Below, piece by piece: positions 1 through 7,113 of a DNA stretch of 15,745 nt (position 1 is the stretch's first letter; each line of letters begins with the position of its first letter). The translations under genes and the position numbers were made by a program. This stretch comes from Gammaproteobacteria bacterium (GTDB lineage Bacteria; Pseudomonadota; Gammaproteobacteria; UBA6429). The stretch is taken from assembly GCA_003232015.1 (NCBI GenBank), contig QIKU01000196.1, positions 1 to 15,745 on the forward strand. Reading direction: 5' to 3'. Under the pieces are notes generated by a model, which was given only the letters and a program-made list of their open reading frames with translations, was not told the DNA's origin and made no database searches.

Positions 1-29
1 ATTTCGCTGCGCTACATCCAGGCTACAAA
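1..29 (-). repeat. GTAG-type REP palindrome arm, cut by window edge
   Basis: Read on the minus strand this stretch contains TGTAGCCTGGATGTAGCG followed by CAGCGAAAT. Nearly the same string occurs on the plus strand at 11080-11108, with two or so differences. GTAG-start palindromic elements of this kind are dispersed intergenic REP repeats in many gammaproteobacteria, often mobilised in trans by RAYT (REP-associated) transposases. The element lies just downstream of the mfd stop and probably continues beyond base 1. Bases 30-84 hold nothing else I recognise. Confidence 0.7.
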
Positions 30-84
30 TAAAAAGATGGGATTGACCGTTTATCAATGTAGATTTCCTTATCCCGAGTTCAGG

Positions 85-3000
85 TTATTTAACAAGATAA
101 TGATACAAATCTTCTAAAAACTTAAAACGTTTGTCGATATCTTCCAGCTTGTTTGTAATGCGTAGCTTATCATTACCATCGAGCTTGTAAACTTTAGATT
201 CGGTTTGTATTAAATGAATAATACGCATGGGATCAACATTGGGTTTTTCATTAAAGACAATGCGCCCGCCTTGTGTATTCAGGTCAATGCGTTTAACACC
301 CAGCCGGGTATAAAGTAACTTCAAGCGGGTAATCTGAAACAGGTTTTTAATGGGCTCCACTAATAAGCCAAACCGGTCGATCATTTCAACTTGCAGTTCT
401 TTTAATTCCTCTTTTGATTTGGCACTGGCAATGCGTTTATATAAAATTAAACGTTCATGAATGTTATTTAAGTATTCATCTGGAATAAGCGCCGGAATAT
501 GTAAGTCAATCTCGGTGCCTTGTGGTAAGGGTTTATTCAGATCAGGCTCAATGCCTGACTTTAGTGACTCAACAGCACGTTCGAGTAATTCAGTATACAT
601 GGTATAGCCAATTTCCATCATCTGGCCACTTTGCTCATCTCCTAGTAATTCACCTGCACCGCGTATTTCAAGGTCATGAGTCGCCAGCGTAAAGCCGGTT
701 CCCAGCGTTTGAATAGACTCTATCGCTTCGAGGCGTTTTTTTGCATCGGCGGTTAACAGTTTTTTCGGTGGGGTAATTAAATATGCATAAGCCCCATGAT
801 GTGAACGACCAACGCGGCCACGCAGTTGGTAAAGTTGTGCTAACCCCAACCGGTCGGCTTTATTAATAATAATAGTATTAGCGGTTGGTATATCAATACC
901 GGTTTCAATAATAGTGGTACAGACAAGAACATTAAAACGCTGATGGTAAAAGTCACTCATGGTGGATTCAAGTTGCTTTTCGCGCATCTGGCCATGGGCA
1001 AATTCAACTGAGGCTTCTGGAATAAGCTCGGCAATTTTTTGTGTCTGTTTCTCAATGGTGGCAACGTCGTTATGCAAAAAGAAAACCTGGCCGCCGCGTT
1101 TTATTTCTCGCAAACAAGCTTCTTTTATTAAATTATCATCCCATTGGCTGACAAAGGTTTTAATCGCCAGTCGCTTAGCTGGTGGGCTGGCAATGATGGA
1201 TAAATCACGTATGCCCGACATCGCCATGTTTAAAGTTCGAGGAATCGGGGTGGCAGTTAGTGTCAGTATATCCACTTCGGCGCGCAGTGCTTTAAATTGA
1301 TCTTTTTGCCGCACCCCAAAACGATGTTCCTCATCAATAACAACCAGCCCCAGCCGCTTGTATTTAATGTCTTTTTGGATAAGTTTATGCGTGCCAATGA
1401 TAATATCAATATTACCTTTTACTAACTCTTCTAATGTTGCTTTTGCTTCTTTTGCGCTTTTAAAGCGTGACAATGAGTCAACTCTTATTGGCCAGTCGGC
1501 AAACCGATCTCGAAAATTCTCGAGGTGTTGTTGCGTGAGTAAGGTCGTCGGGCAAAGCACAGCAACCTGTTTATTATCCTGTACGGCAATAAAAGCGGCG
1601 CGCATGGCCACTTCGGTTTTACCAAAACCAACATCACCACAGATCAAATGATCCATCGGCTTGTCACTGCGCATATTTTTTATAACCCGATCAATGGCCG
1701 TTTGCTGATCGGGCGTTTCTTCAAACGGAAAGCTACTTGCAAAGGCATGGTATTGTGTGTCATCAATATGATAAGCATAGCCTTTTTTTGCCTCACGTTT
1801 GGCGTAGATGTCGAGTAACTCAGCGGCAACATCGCGTACCTGTTCGGCGGCTTTGCGTTTTGCTTTTGCCCATTGTTGGCTACCGAGTTTATGCAAGGGA
1901 GCCGAGTCGGGAGATGCGCCGGTGTAACGGCCAATTAAATGCAACGAGTTCACTGGTACATAAAGTTTGTCACCACCGGCATATTCGAGCATTAAAAATT
2001 CAGCTTCGATATCGCCAACCTCGATATTGGTTAAGCCTAAATAGCGGCCAACGCCATGCTCTTCATGTACTACCGGTGCATTTAAGCTGAGCTCGGCGAG
2101 GTTGCGAATAATAATATCGCTGTCGCGTTGTTGTTTTTTACGCCGTCGCCGTTGTAATACCTGTTTCCCATACAGTTGCGATTCGGTAACCACCGAAATT
2201 TCAGGCTGGTTAATCTGCAAACCCTGCGTTAATGGGTAAACAGTAATCCCGTACTTTGAGTCGGCGCTGGCAAACTGTTGCCAGTTATCAAATTTATCGG
2301 GGTAAACATCAATGCCATGAAGAAGTTCGAGCAAAGCTTCACGCCGACCGGTTGATTCAGATGAAAATAATGTTCGTCCTTTATATTCCTGAACAAATGT
2401 TTGTAAGCGTGATGAGGGTGATTCAAGTTTTATATCAATTAACAAGCTGGCAGGCACATAAGTATCAAAATTAATGGCGGCTGCATTTTCATGCTCAAAA
2501 TGTTGGTATTGAATATGTTGGTACGATTTTATCTGCGCGTTAATCTCATTAATGGGTAAGTATAATTCGTTGGGTGTTAATATTGGGCGCTCGAGATCGT
2601 GGCGACGTGCATCATAGCGTTCATTGAGTTCTTTCCAGAAAACTTCGTTTTGATCTTGCATCGCCTTTTCGGTGATGACGATGCAATTATCAGGCAGATA
2701 GTCGAACAATGTTTCTGTCTGTTCAAAAAATAGCGGCAGATAGTATTCAATACCCGGCGAGGCCAGGCCATTGCTGATATCGCGGTAAATATTACAGTTT
2801 TGTGGCTCACCTTCAAAGCGGGCACGAAATGCCTGCCTGAACTGTTTAATACCATTTTTATCCAATGGGAATTCACGTGCTGGTAAGAGCTGTATCTTGT
2901 CTAGTTTAGTAATAGTGCGTTGTGTTTCGGGGTCAAAGCTTCTTATGTTTTCAATTTCATCATCGAACAGTTCGATTCTAAACGGCGTGGTACTGCCCAT

Positions 3001-3555
3001 GGGGAAAACATCCAGAATGCTGCCGCGCACGGCAAATTCACCGTGTTCCATCACCGATGACACACACTGGTAGCCCGTTTGTTCAAAACGAACACGGATA
3101 TCATCCAGTGACAGGGTATCCCCCACATCCATAACCAAACTGTGTGCGGTAATATAAGAACGCGGTGCAATCCGTTGGGCGAGTGTCTGAATGGGCAGGA
3201 CGATAATACCGGCTTGCAGTTCAGGGAGTTTTGCGAGGCTGCTTAGGCGCTCAGATATAATATCCTGATGAGGTGAGAAAATATCATAGCTTAGTGTTTC
3301 CCAGTCTGGAAAATGCAACAAGGGAACATCTTTGGGCGCGAAAAATTCAATCGCGCTTTCGAGTAAATGCGCTTCTGCCGGGGAGCCGGTAATAACCACA
3401 ATAGGTTGCTGCGCCTTTTTAGCCGTTTCAACCAAAGCGAGGGCGAGTGAATTACCGTATAACTTTCCCCAGTATTGTGTTTGCTGATTATTGGCTGGAT
3501 AAACAGGGGCAAAAATGGGCTGTAATATGCCGCTGGCATCGTGAGTATCTGGCAT
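85..3555 (-). CDS. mfd: Transcription-repair coupling factor Mfd
   Basis: Mfd is an ATP-dependent DNA translocase. It pushes RNA polymerase stalled at lesions off the template and recruits UvrA to start transcription-coupled nucleotide excision repair. The 1156 residues match the usual length of about 1150. In order: the UvrB-like N-terminal module (HFPDWETL near 81-88, HGEFAVRG near 171); the RNA-polymerase-interacting region beginning at HEEHGVG (497-503); Walker A GDVGFGKT (640-647); the DEEH box (741-744); TATPIPRTL just after; helicase motif VI in GRVGRS (913-918); and the C-terminal TRCF domain, which carries the autoinhibitory UvrA-binding part. All motor motifs are intact and there is no frameshift. 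The ATG at 3555 has only a weak Shine-Dalgarno sequence. The gene stands alone, separated from the upstream same-strand gene by a hairpin terminator. Confidence 0.98.
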   Translation of the reverse strand: MPDTHDASGILQPIFAPVYPANNQQTQYWGKLYGNSLALALVETAKKAQQPIVVITGSPAEAHLLESAIEFFAPKDVPLLHFPDWETLSYDIFSPHQDIISERLSSLAKLPELQAGIIVLPIQTLAQRIAPRSYITAHSLVMDVGDTLSLDDIRVRFEQTGYQCVSSVMEHGEFAVRGSILDVFPMGSTTPFRIELFDDEIENIRSFDPETQRTITKLDKIQLLPAREFPLDKNGIKQFRQAFRARFEGEPQNCNIYRDISNGLASPGIEYYLPLFFEQTETLFDYLPDNCIVITEKAMQDQNEVFWKELNERYDARRHDLERPILTPNELYLPINEINAQIKSYQHIQYQHFEHENAAAINFDTYVPASLLIDIKLESPSSRLQTFVQEYKGRTLFSSESTGRREALLELLHGIDVYPDKFDNWQQFASADSKYGITVYPLTQGLQINQPEISVVTESQLYGKQVLQRRRRKKQQRDSDIIIRNLAELSLNAPVVHEEHGVGRYLGLTNIEVGDIEAEFLMLEYAGGDKLYVPVNSLHLIGRYTGASPDSAPLHKLGSQQWAKAKRKAAEQVRDVAAELLDIYAKREAKKGYAYHIDDTQYHAFASSFPFEETPDQQTAIDRVIKNMRSDKPMDHLICGDVGFGKTEVAMRAAFIAVQDNKQVAVLCPTTLLTQQHLENFRDRFADWPIRVDSLSRFKSAKEAKATLEELVKGNIDIIIGTHKLIQKDIKYKRLGLVVIDEEHRFGVRQKDQFKALRAEVDILTLTATPIPRTLNMAMSGIRDLSIIASPPAKRLAIKTFVSQWDDNLIKEACLREIKRGGQVFFLHNDVATIEKQTQKIAELIPEASVEFAHGQMREKQLESTMSDFYHQRFNVLVCTTIIETGIDIPTANTIIINKADRLGLAQLYQLRGRVGRSHHGAYAYLITPPKKLLTADAKKRLEAIESIQTLGTGFTLATHDLEIRGAGELLGDEQSGQMMEIGYTMYTELLERAVESLKSGIEPDLNKPLPQGTEIDLHIPALIPDEYLNNIHERLILYKRIASAKSKEELKELQVEMIDRFGLLVEPIKNLFQITRLKLLYTRLGVKRIDLNTQGGRIVFNEKPNVDPMRIIHLIQTESKVYKLDGNDKLRITNKLEDIDKRFKFLEDLYHYLVK

Positions 3556-3660
3556 GGAAGCTATTTAGACTATGAACGGTTCAATAATTGAATTCGCGGT
3601 ATTTTATATTGATTTTGATTGCAGGAACAGGGATAAATTCTGTATTTGTACAAAGAAAAG

Positions 3661-3704
3661 ATTAACCACCGCGGGAGCCTGCTTCACGAAGTGCCGTGGT
3701 TAAT
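3661..3704 (-). terminator. Hairpin terminator after the DsrE-like gene
   Basis: ATTAACCAC at 3661-3669 pairs perfectly with GTGGTTAAT at 3696-3704. The 26-base interior is GC-rich and can pair partly. Read on the minus strand, the stem follows the stop codon of the upstream gene within a few bases and runs into a T-rich stretch (TCTTTTCTTT). It should insulate mfd from its neighbour. The interior resembles the GC-rich hairpins at 7075 and 11181, so it may be a REP-like element reused as a terminator. Confidence 0.6.
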
Positions 3705-3707
3705 TTT

Positions 3708-4229
3708 TTAACGAATCTCTTCTGTCGAGAATTTTTTATCATAAACCTGTGGCGTGATTAGTCCATATCCCTGCATTTGCCAGTGTACAAGTTCGGTTAT
3801 TGCCGACGGTACGACCTGAATAAAATCATAAAAGTCTTTATCCTGATATCCAAAATCATGGGCTGCCAGAGAACAAACCTTGAATTGTATACCAAGTGAG
3901 TCGTAGTAGCGCATTCGTTCAACAGCTGTTTTATAACGGTTGTAATTTTTCTTTGCGAGGGTGACAATTTCAGTGCCGTGGATCATCACTTTTATGTCCA
4001 TAAACTCCGGTGCGTAATTATAGGGTGAATCCATAAGCGGAGTTATTAATGAACGGATCCAGTATAAAGCGGTGTTTATTTTATCCGGGTGGTCAAAGTA
4101 AAAGTCAAAAATAACTTTCTGGGGTTCATACGGGGTATAGTTTAACTTTGACTTTTCTGTGCTAAAGCCTGTAGTGGCATATAACAAAAGCACAACGGCA
4201 AGTAAAAATATTCTGGATTGATGAGGCAT
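3708..4229 (-). CDS. Secreted DsrE-like (sulfur-relay fold) protein
   Basis: Residues 1-23 form a signal peptide (a basic start, a hydrophobic run through LLAVVLLLYATTGFS), so the 173-residue product is probably periplasmic. The mature part reads as a DsrE/DsrF-like domain: a first strand VIFDFYFD (39-46), then IKVMIHGTEIVTL (79-91), and a strand ending in a single cysteine, FKVCSLAAHDFGY (116-128, Cys119), before a loop and the helix SAITELVHWQMQGYGLI. Cytoplasmic relatives carry sulfur as persulfides on such cysteines. Exported versions have no established role, and whether Cys119 carries sulfur is not known. An ATG at 4253 would add eight residues, but the ATG at 4229 sits behind a perfect AAGGAGG, so I chose it. 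The gene seems monocistronic, between two hairpins. The family call comes from recognised sequence pattern, not a search. Confidence 0.8.
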   Translation of the reverse strand: MPHQSRIFLLAVVLLLYATTGFSTEKSKLNYTPYEPQKVIFDFYFDHPDKINTALYWIRSLITPLMDSPYNYAPEFMDIKVMIHGTEIVTLAKKNYNRYKTAVERMRYYDSLGIQFKVCSLAAHDFGYQDKDFYDFIQVVPSAITELVHWQMQGYGLITPQVYDKKFSTEEIR

Positions 4230-4234
4230 GGGAT

Positions 4235-4241
4235 CCTCCTT
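4235..4241 (-). promoter_or_regulatory. Strong ribosome binding site deciding the 4229 start
   Basis: The minus strand reads AAGGAGG, five bases before the ATG at 4229. This is the strongest Shine-Dalgarno sequence in the window. It lies downstream of the alternative ATG at 4253, so translation very probably begins at 4229. Confidence 0.85.
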
Positions 4242-4303
4242 GTGAGCAAGCATCTTTTAAAAAAGACCGTTGGCCGAAAACAGCCATAAAAAACAGGGAT
4301 AAA

Positions 4304-4339
4304 AAAACCAGCTACTATTTTAAAATAGTAGCTGGTTTT
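4304..4339 (-). terminator. Perfect 36-base palindromic terminator
   Basis: Bases 4304-4339 are a perfect palindrome centred between 4321 and 4322, with arms built on AAAACCAGCTACTATTTT. On the minus strand it lies 36 bases after the stop of the outer-membrane protein gene and is followed by an uninterrupted run of seven T, the form of a Rho-independent terminator. The plus strand also has four T at the end of the arm, but no plus-strand gene is close enough to need it. Confidence 0.85.
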
Positions 4340-4375
4340 ACAGAAAAAGCTTGTGTTGTTTCAGATGTTTTTAAA

Positions 4376-5110
4376 TTAGAAGGCGAGGTGTACACCAAGG
4401 TAAGGGCCACTGATATCAATATTGATATATTCATTGGCTGCGGTATCTTGATAATCGATAACAAAGCTGCGGTAGCCCAGTTCCACACCCAGTAAGTAAT
4501 CGGATGTCCAACGTAGGCGAATCAGGGTGTCGGTAAAGCTGCTACCATCAAATGACAGGTAGCTGATATCACCTGCAATCTGCAGGCCATAAGGTAGTTC
4601 AACTTGCAGACCAGCATAAAGCATGGGTACCGTTTCGTCGAAGGCTTCATTAACGGTGTTAGTGCCATCGGATAAATAGACTGAACCGTCAAAGAATTTA
4701 ACGTTTAAACCCAGATCAAAACCAACCACGTTATCCAGAATATTCCAGTACAAACCCACTTCAGTATGATCCAGGTTAAGTCTTGAAGTCACTGTTGTTG
4801 AAAAGCTAACCCCGTTATATGTTTGAGAGATCGTACCTGTACCCGTTGAATTAAGCGCAGTACTACCAAGACGGATATTGGGCAATAGTGGTACAGGATG
4901 CTCAATATAAGCTAGAAAAAAAGTTTCTTTTTTATCGTTCAAATTCAGATCTGATTGCAGGTTGATTTCATCAGTTAATGTTGAACTGTCCCGTATTGTT
5001 CCGCTTATTTCTTTATCCCATGAGCTGCCATTAATAATAACCAGCTCGGCACTGGCCAGGTTAGGGATAAGCAACAAAGCAGTTAATAGGGTAATGAGTT
5101 TTAGTTTCAT
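4376..5110 (-). CDS. TIGR04219-like outer-membrane beta-barrel protein
   Basis: From the chosen ATG the protein has 244 residues. It starts with a classic signal peptide (MKLKLITLLTALLLIPNLASA, then ELV). The mature part is made of amphipathic strands and ends in a terminal aromatic (PYLGVHLAF), as in outer-membrane barrels. The segment EHPVPLLPNIRLGS, followed by a strand with GTGTIS, and later FDLGLNVKFFDGSV and PMLYAGLQVELPYGLQI, match my memory of the TIGR04219 family, whose function is unknown. The N-terminal WD..ISG corresponds to that family's more usual GYW..(D)..G. Another ATG at 5125 would add five residues. I prefer 5110 because GAAGG lies eight bases before it, whereas AGGAAG is 11 bases from the 5125 codon. 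The gene is transcribed alone and ends at the palindromic terminator. Confidence 0.85.
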   Translation of the reverse strand: MKLKLITLLTALLLIPNLASAELVIINGSSWDKEISGTIRDSSTLTDEINLQSDLNLNDKKETFFLAYIEHPVPLLPNIRLGSTALNSTGTGTISQTYNGVSFSTTVTSRLNLDHTEVGLYWNILDNVVGFDLGLNVKFFDGSVYLSDGTNTVNEAFDETVPMLYAGLQVELPYGLQIAGDISYLSFDGSSFTDTLIRLRWTSDYLLGVELGYRSFVIDYQDTAANEYINIDISGPYLGVHLAF

Positions 5111-5299
5111 GATTTTTGCCTTCATATTTTTGGTGACTTCCTGTTTAAATAGTTAAGTATTGGTCTTTTTAGATTAAAAACAAGGTTTTAATGGATAATG
5201 TGGTAACTATGCCACGGTTTTAATGAATTTTTTACCGTTTATCGGCATTCAAAACTACATGCTAAATTTATGCCAGTTACCAGGGTGATGGATTGTGGT

Positions 5300-5830
5300 T
5301 TAGTAGCGCAGAGTGAGGGTGTTATTTTTTTGTACCAACTCCATGTGTTTTAGAAAACTCATTCCCAGTAAGACTTCATCAAACTGTACATTGGGATTGA
5401 TGGAGGCACTGATATTTTCAAGTTCAATATCGCCGAGTTTTATTTTATTTATTTTTGTCTGGTAACCGATAGCCGTGCCATTCGCTGTTTCAAAGAGCAG
5501 TTGGCGGCCTCGCTTTAAACCTATTTTTTTTGCAATGTGTTCTGGAATCGAAACACTGTTTGCGCCCGTATCCAGCAAAAAAACCACCGGGGTATTATTA
5601 ATAAAGCCATTTGCAATGTACTGGTGATGTCGGTTTGCCGTTAAAACCAGTTCAGTTTGGCCACGAACATTTACTTTTGAGTCGATAGACCGGTTCGGGT
5701 TAAATTCATTTTGTTCCCAACTGTAAAAAAACAGCGATAAAAGCGCCAGTAGACCTATCCACATTCCAAAGAACATATACTTGCCGATACTGGTTACTTT
5801 TCGTTCATTTTGCTCACCGTTTATTGGCAT
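5300..5830 (-). CDS. Membrane-anchored retropepsin-like aspartic protease
   Basis: The 176-residue protein has one N-terminal membrane helix (about 18-36, YMFFGMWIGLLALLSLFFY) after a charged cytoplasmic start, so its catalytic domain should face the periplasm. The domain is a single retropepsin half: VVFLLDTGANSVSIP (82-96) with the catalytic DTGA at 87-90, the helix EHIAKKIGL, a flap-like segment ETANGTAIGYQ (114-124), and LLGMSFLKHM (154-163), equivalent to the second conserved hydrophobic-glycine motif. This layout fits the TIGR02281 clan AA proteases of Proteobacteria. Retropepsins act as dimers, so this one presumably homodimerises. Its substrate is unknown. The gene is divergent from the barrel gene at 6086 and separated from the next minus-strand gene by 189 bases. 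Confidence 0.88.
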   Translation of the reverse strand: MPINGEQNERKVTSIGKYMFFGMWIGLLALLSLFFYSWEQNEFNPNRSIDSKVNVRGQTELVLTANRHHQYIANGFINNTPVVFLLDTGANSVSIPEHIAKKIGLKRGRQLLFETANGTAIGYQTKINKIKLGDIELENISASINPNVQFDEVLLGMSFLKHMELVQKNNTLTLRY

Positions 5831-6085
5831 TTATTGCTCTCTTTTTAATCAACAGCCTAAAAATACACGATTCCATCACAATTATCGCCTTTTTCGGCAA
5901 TCTTTTGACGTTAATTTGCGGCTGTTTTCACGTCAAATTATTGTCACGTTAATATTTTGTCAGCCTAACTTACTGTGTCTAAAGCCGTCATTTAATTGGC
6001 GAAAATATATTTAAGTCATTGTTTTTATTGCCGATATTCAACTTTGAAGATGTTTTTTTAAGTTCAAAATATAAGTGGTGGCAGT
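5831..6085. promoter_or_regulatory. Divergent spacer with repeated ACGTTAAT / TTGACGT motifs
   Basis: This 255-base spacer separates the divergent protease and barrel genes, so both promoters should lie here. TTGACGT occurs on the plus strand at 5905-5911 and inverted at 5930-5936. ACGTTAAT occurs directly at 5908-5915 and again at 5946-5953. The clustering looks like binding sites for a dimeric regulator, but no regulator gene is adjacent. I could not pick a convincing -10/-35 pair. The gene at 6086 has only GGTGG as a weak ribosome binding site. Confidence 0.35.
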
Positions 6086-6568
6086 ATGTTAAAAGTATGG
6101 TTAGTTATCATTATGAGTCTAGGCGTTTTTAGTGTATCAGCGGATGAACTCTCTCTTGTAATAAATGGTAAAGCGCTGCATCAGGGCAGCGGCAATTACA
6201 ATGAGAATAACTGGGGCATCGGTTTTGAGTATGACTTTAAACAAGAAGACAAATGGATCCCCTTTGTTGCCGGTAGTACTTTTAAAGACAGTAATAAACA
6301 GACTTCAAATTACCTCGGTGGTGGCTATAAATACCGTATTCCACTGGAGAACGATAAAAATGGCTGGCGCGTTGATTTAGCCTTAATTGCATTCGTAATG
6401 ACACGCAAAGATTACAAGGATAACAGTCCGTTTGTTGGCGCTTTACCCTTTATTGCGATTGGCACGGGCAATATTATGTTGAATGTGACCTATATCCCAC
6501 AGGTAACGCCAAAAACAGTGAGCCTGTTTTATTTCCAAATCAAATACAAACTAATGACGTTTGATTAA
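6086..6568 (+). CDS. Small predicted outer-membrane beta-barrel protein
   Basis: The 160-residue product begins with a signal peptide ending SVSA at residue 19. The mature part of about 141 residues alternates hydrophobic and polar residues, with many aromatics and glycines: ENNWGIGFEYDF, KWIPFVAGSTFKDS, SNYLGGGYKYRI, FVGALPFIAIGTGNIMLNVTYIPQ, and a last strand LFYFQIKYKL. This pattern fits a small eight-stranded barrel of roughly PagP size. The stretch NENNWGIGFEYDF...FKDSNKQTSNYLGGGYKY resembles a group of uncharacterised proteobacterial proteins sometimes described as PagP-like. I see no basis for assigning lipid A acyltransferase or deacylase activity. It is transcribed away from the protease gene and followed 68 bases later by a lipoprotein gene on the same strand. 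Confidence 0.8.
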   Translation: MLKVWLVIIMSLGVFSVSADELSLVINGKALHQGSGNYNENNWGIGFEYDFKQEDKWIPFVAGSTFKDSNKQTSNYLGGGYKYRIPLENDKNGWRVDLALIAFVMTRKDYKDNSPFVGALPFIAIGTGNIMLNVTYIPQVTPKTVSLFYFQIKYKLMTFD

Positions 6569-6589
6569 ATCATATGAAATAAAGAGTTG

Positions 6590-6622
6590 ATTTGTTATAT
6601 TTGTGTAAACTTGATAACAAAT
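6590..6622. repeat. 9-base inverted repeat upstream of the lipoprotein gene
   Basis: ATTTGTTAT at 6590-6598 and ATAACAAAT at 6614-6622 are perfect complements with a 15-base spacer, ending 14 bases before the ATG at 6637. The arms are AT-rich and there is no T-run after them, so an operator or a translation-masking hairpin is more likely than a terminator. The function is not shown. Confidence 0.4.
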
Positions 6623-6636
6623 GATGATTTATTCCA

Positions 6637-7059
6637 ATGATAAAAAAATATCTTACCCGGCTGCTACTTTTATTGGTGGCTACATTTTCGGCATTCAGCT
6701 TAACATCCTGCGCTTACACGCCTGAGGCGCTCACCTCACTCGATAACACGCTTATTGCCTATGAGCGCGCTATTCGTTGGCGCAATTATAATGGTGCGCG
6801 TGCATTACAGCTTAAACCGGAGAAAGTTTCAGATTTTAAACGCCAGCGTTTAAAAGGGTTGCGTGTTACAAGTTATAAGACAATTGAAAAAGTCATTGCA
6901 CCAGATCATTCAAAAACCGAGTTGCTGGTTGATATTCGTTATTACTACGACAAGTCGGGGATGGAAAGAGTGATAACCGACAGGCAGGTGTGGCTTTATA
7001 ATGAGAAGCAAAACCGCTGGCAGCTTGAGTCACCTTTCCCGGAATTTAAATTATATTAA
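6637..7059 (+). CDS. Predicted lipoprotein of unknown function
   Basis: The 140-residue protein opens with a lipoprotein signal peptide: MIKK, a leucine-rich core, and the lipobox LTSC with lipidated Cys25. The next residue is Ala rather than Asp, which by the +2 rule of enteric bacteria suggests sorting to the outer membrane by the Lol system encoded later in this window. The mature domain has a helical start (TLIAYERAIRWRNYNGARAL) followed by strands (KGLRVTSYKTIEKV, KTELLVDIRYYYD, ITDRQVWLYNEKQNRWQLESPFPEFKLY). This helix-plus-sheet layout is loosely reminiscent of NTF2- or DUF4878-like folds. I do not recognise a named family. No clear Shine-Dalgarno sequence precedes the ATG. The gene converges on the minus-strand gene ending at 7114. 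Confidence 0.85.
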   Translation: MIKKYLTRLLLLLVATFSAFSLTSCAYTPEALTSLDNTLIAYERAIRWRNYNGARALQLKPEKVSDFKRQRLKGLRVTSYKTIEKVIAPDHSKTELLVDIRYYYDKSGMERVITDRQVWLYNEKQNRWQLESPFPEFKLY

Positions 7060-7074
7060 AAGCCAATTTCCGTG

Positions 7075-7086
7075 ACCGCTTGCGGT
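7075..7086. repeat. GC-rich palindrome between convergent genes
   Basis: ACCGCTTGCGGT is a near-perfect 12-base hairpin (5-base stem, TT loop) in the 54-base gap between the convergent lipoprotein and BamE-like genes. Its CCGCTTGCGG core recurs at 11187-11197. It may act as a weak bidirectional terminator, though it lacks a T-run, or be a short REP relic. Confidence 0.4.
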
Positions 7087-7113
7087 GGGCACAAAACCGC
7101 TAACACTTGATTC

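Noticed and set aside
1358..2090. Plus-strand open frames inside mfd
   Set aside because: They are antisense to an intact, strongly conserved gene, have no recognisable domains and start without ribosome sites.
5781..6014. Plus-strand 77-codon frame over the protease start and spacer
   Set aside because: It overlaps the start of the protease gene and has no ribosome site. Its product is rich in Phe, Asn and Gln with no domain.
6086..6568. PagP or PagL lipid A enzyme
   Set aside because: The size and barrel pattern are similar, but I could not see the catalytic His/Asp/Ser arrangement of PagP or the His-Ser pair of PagL.
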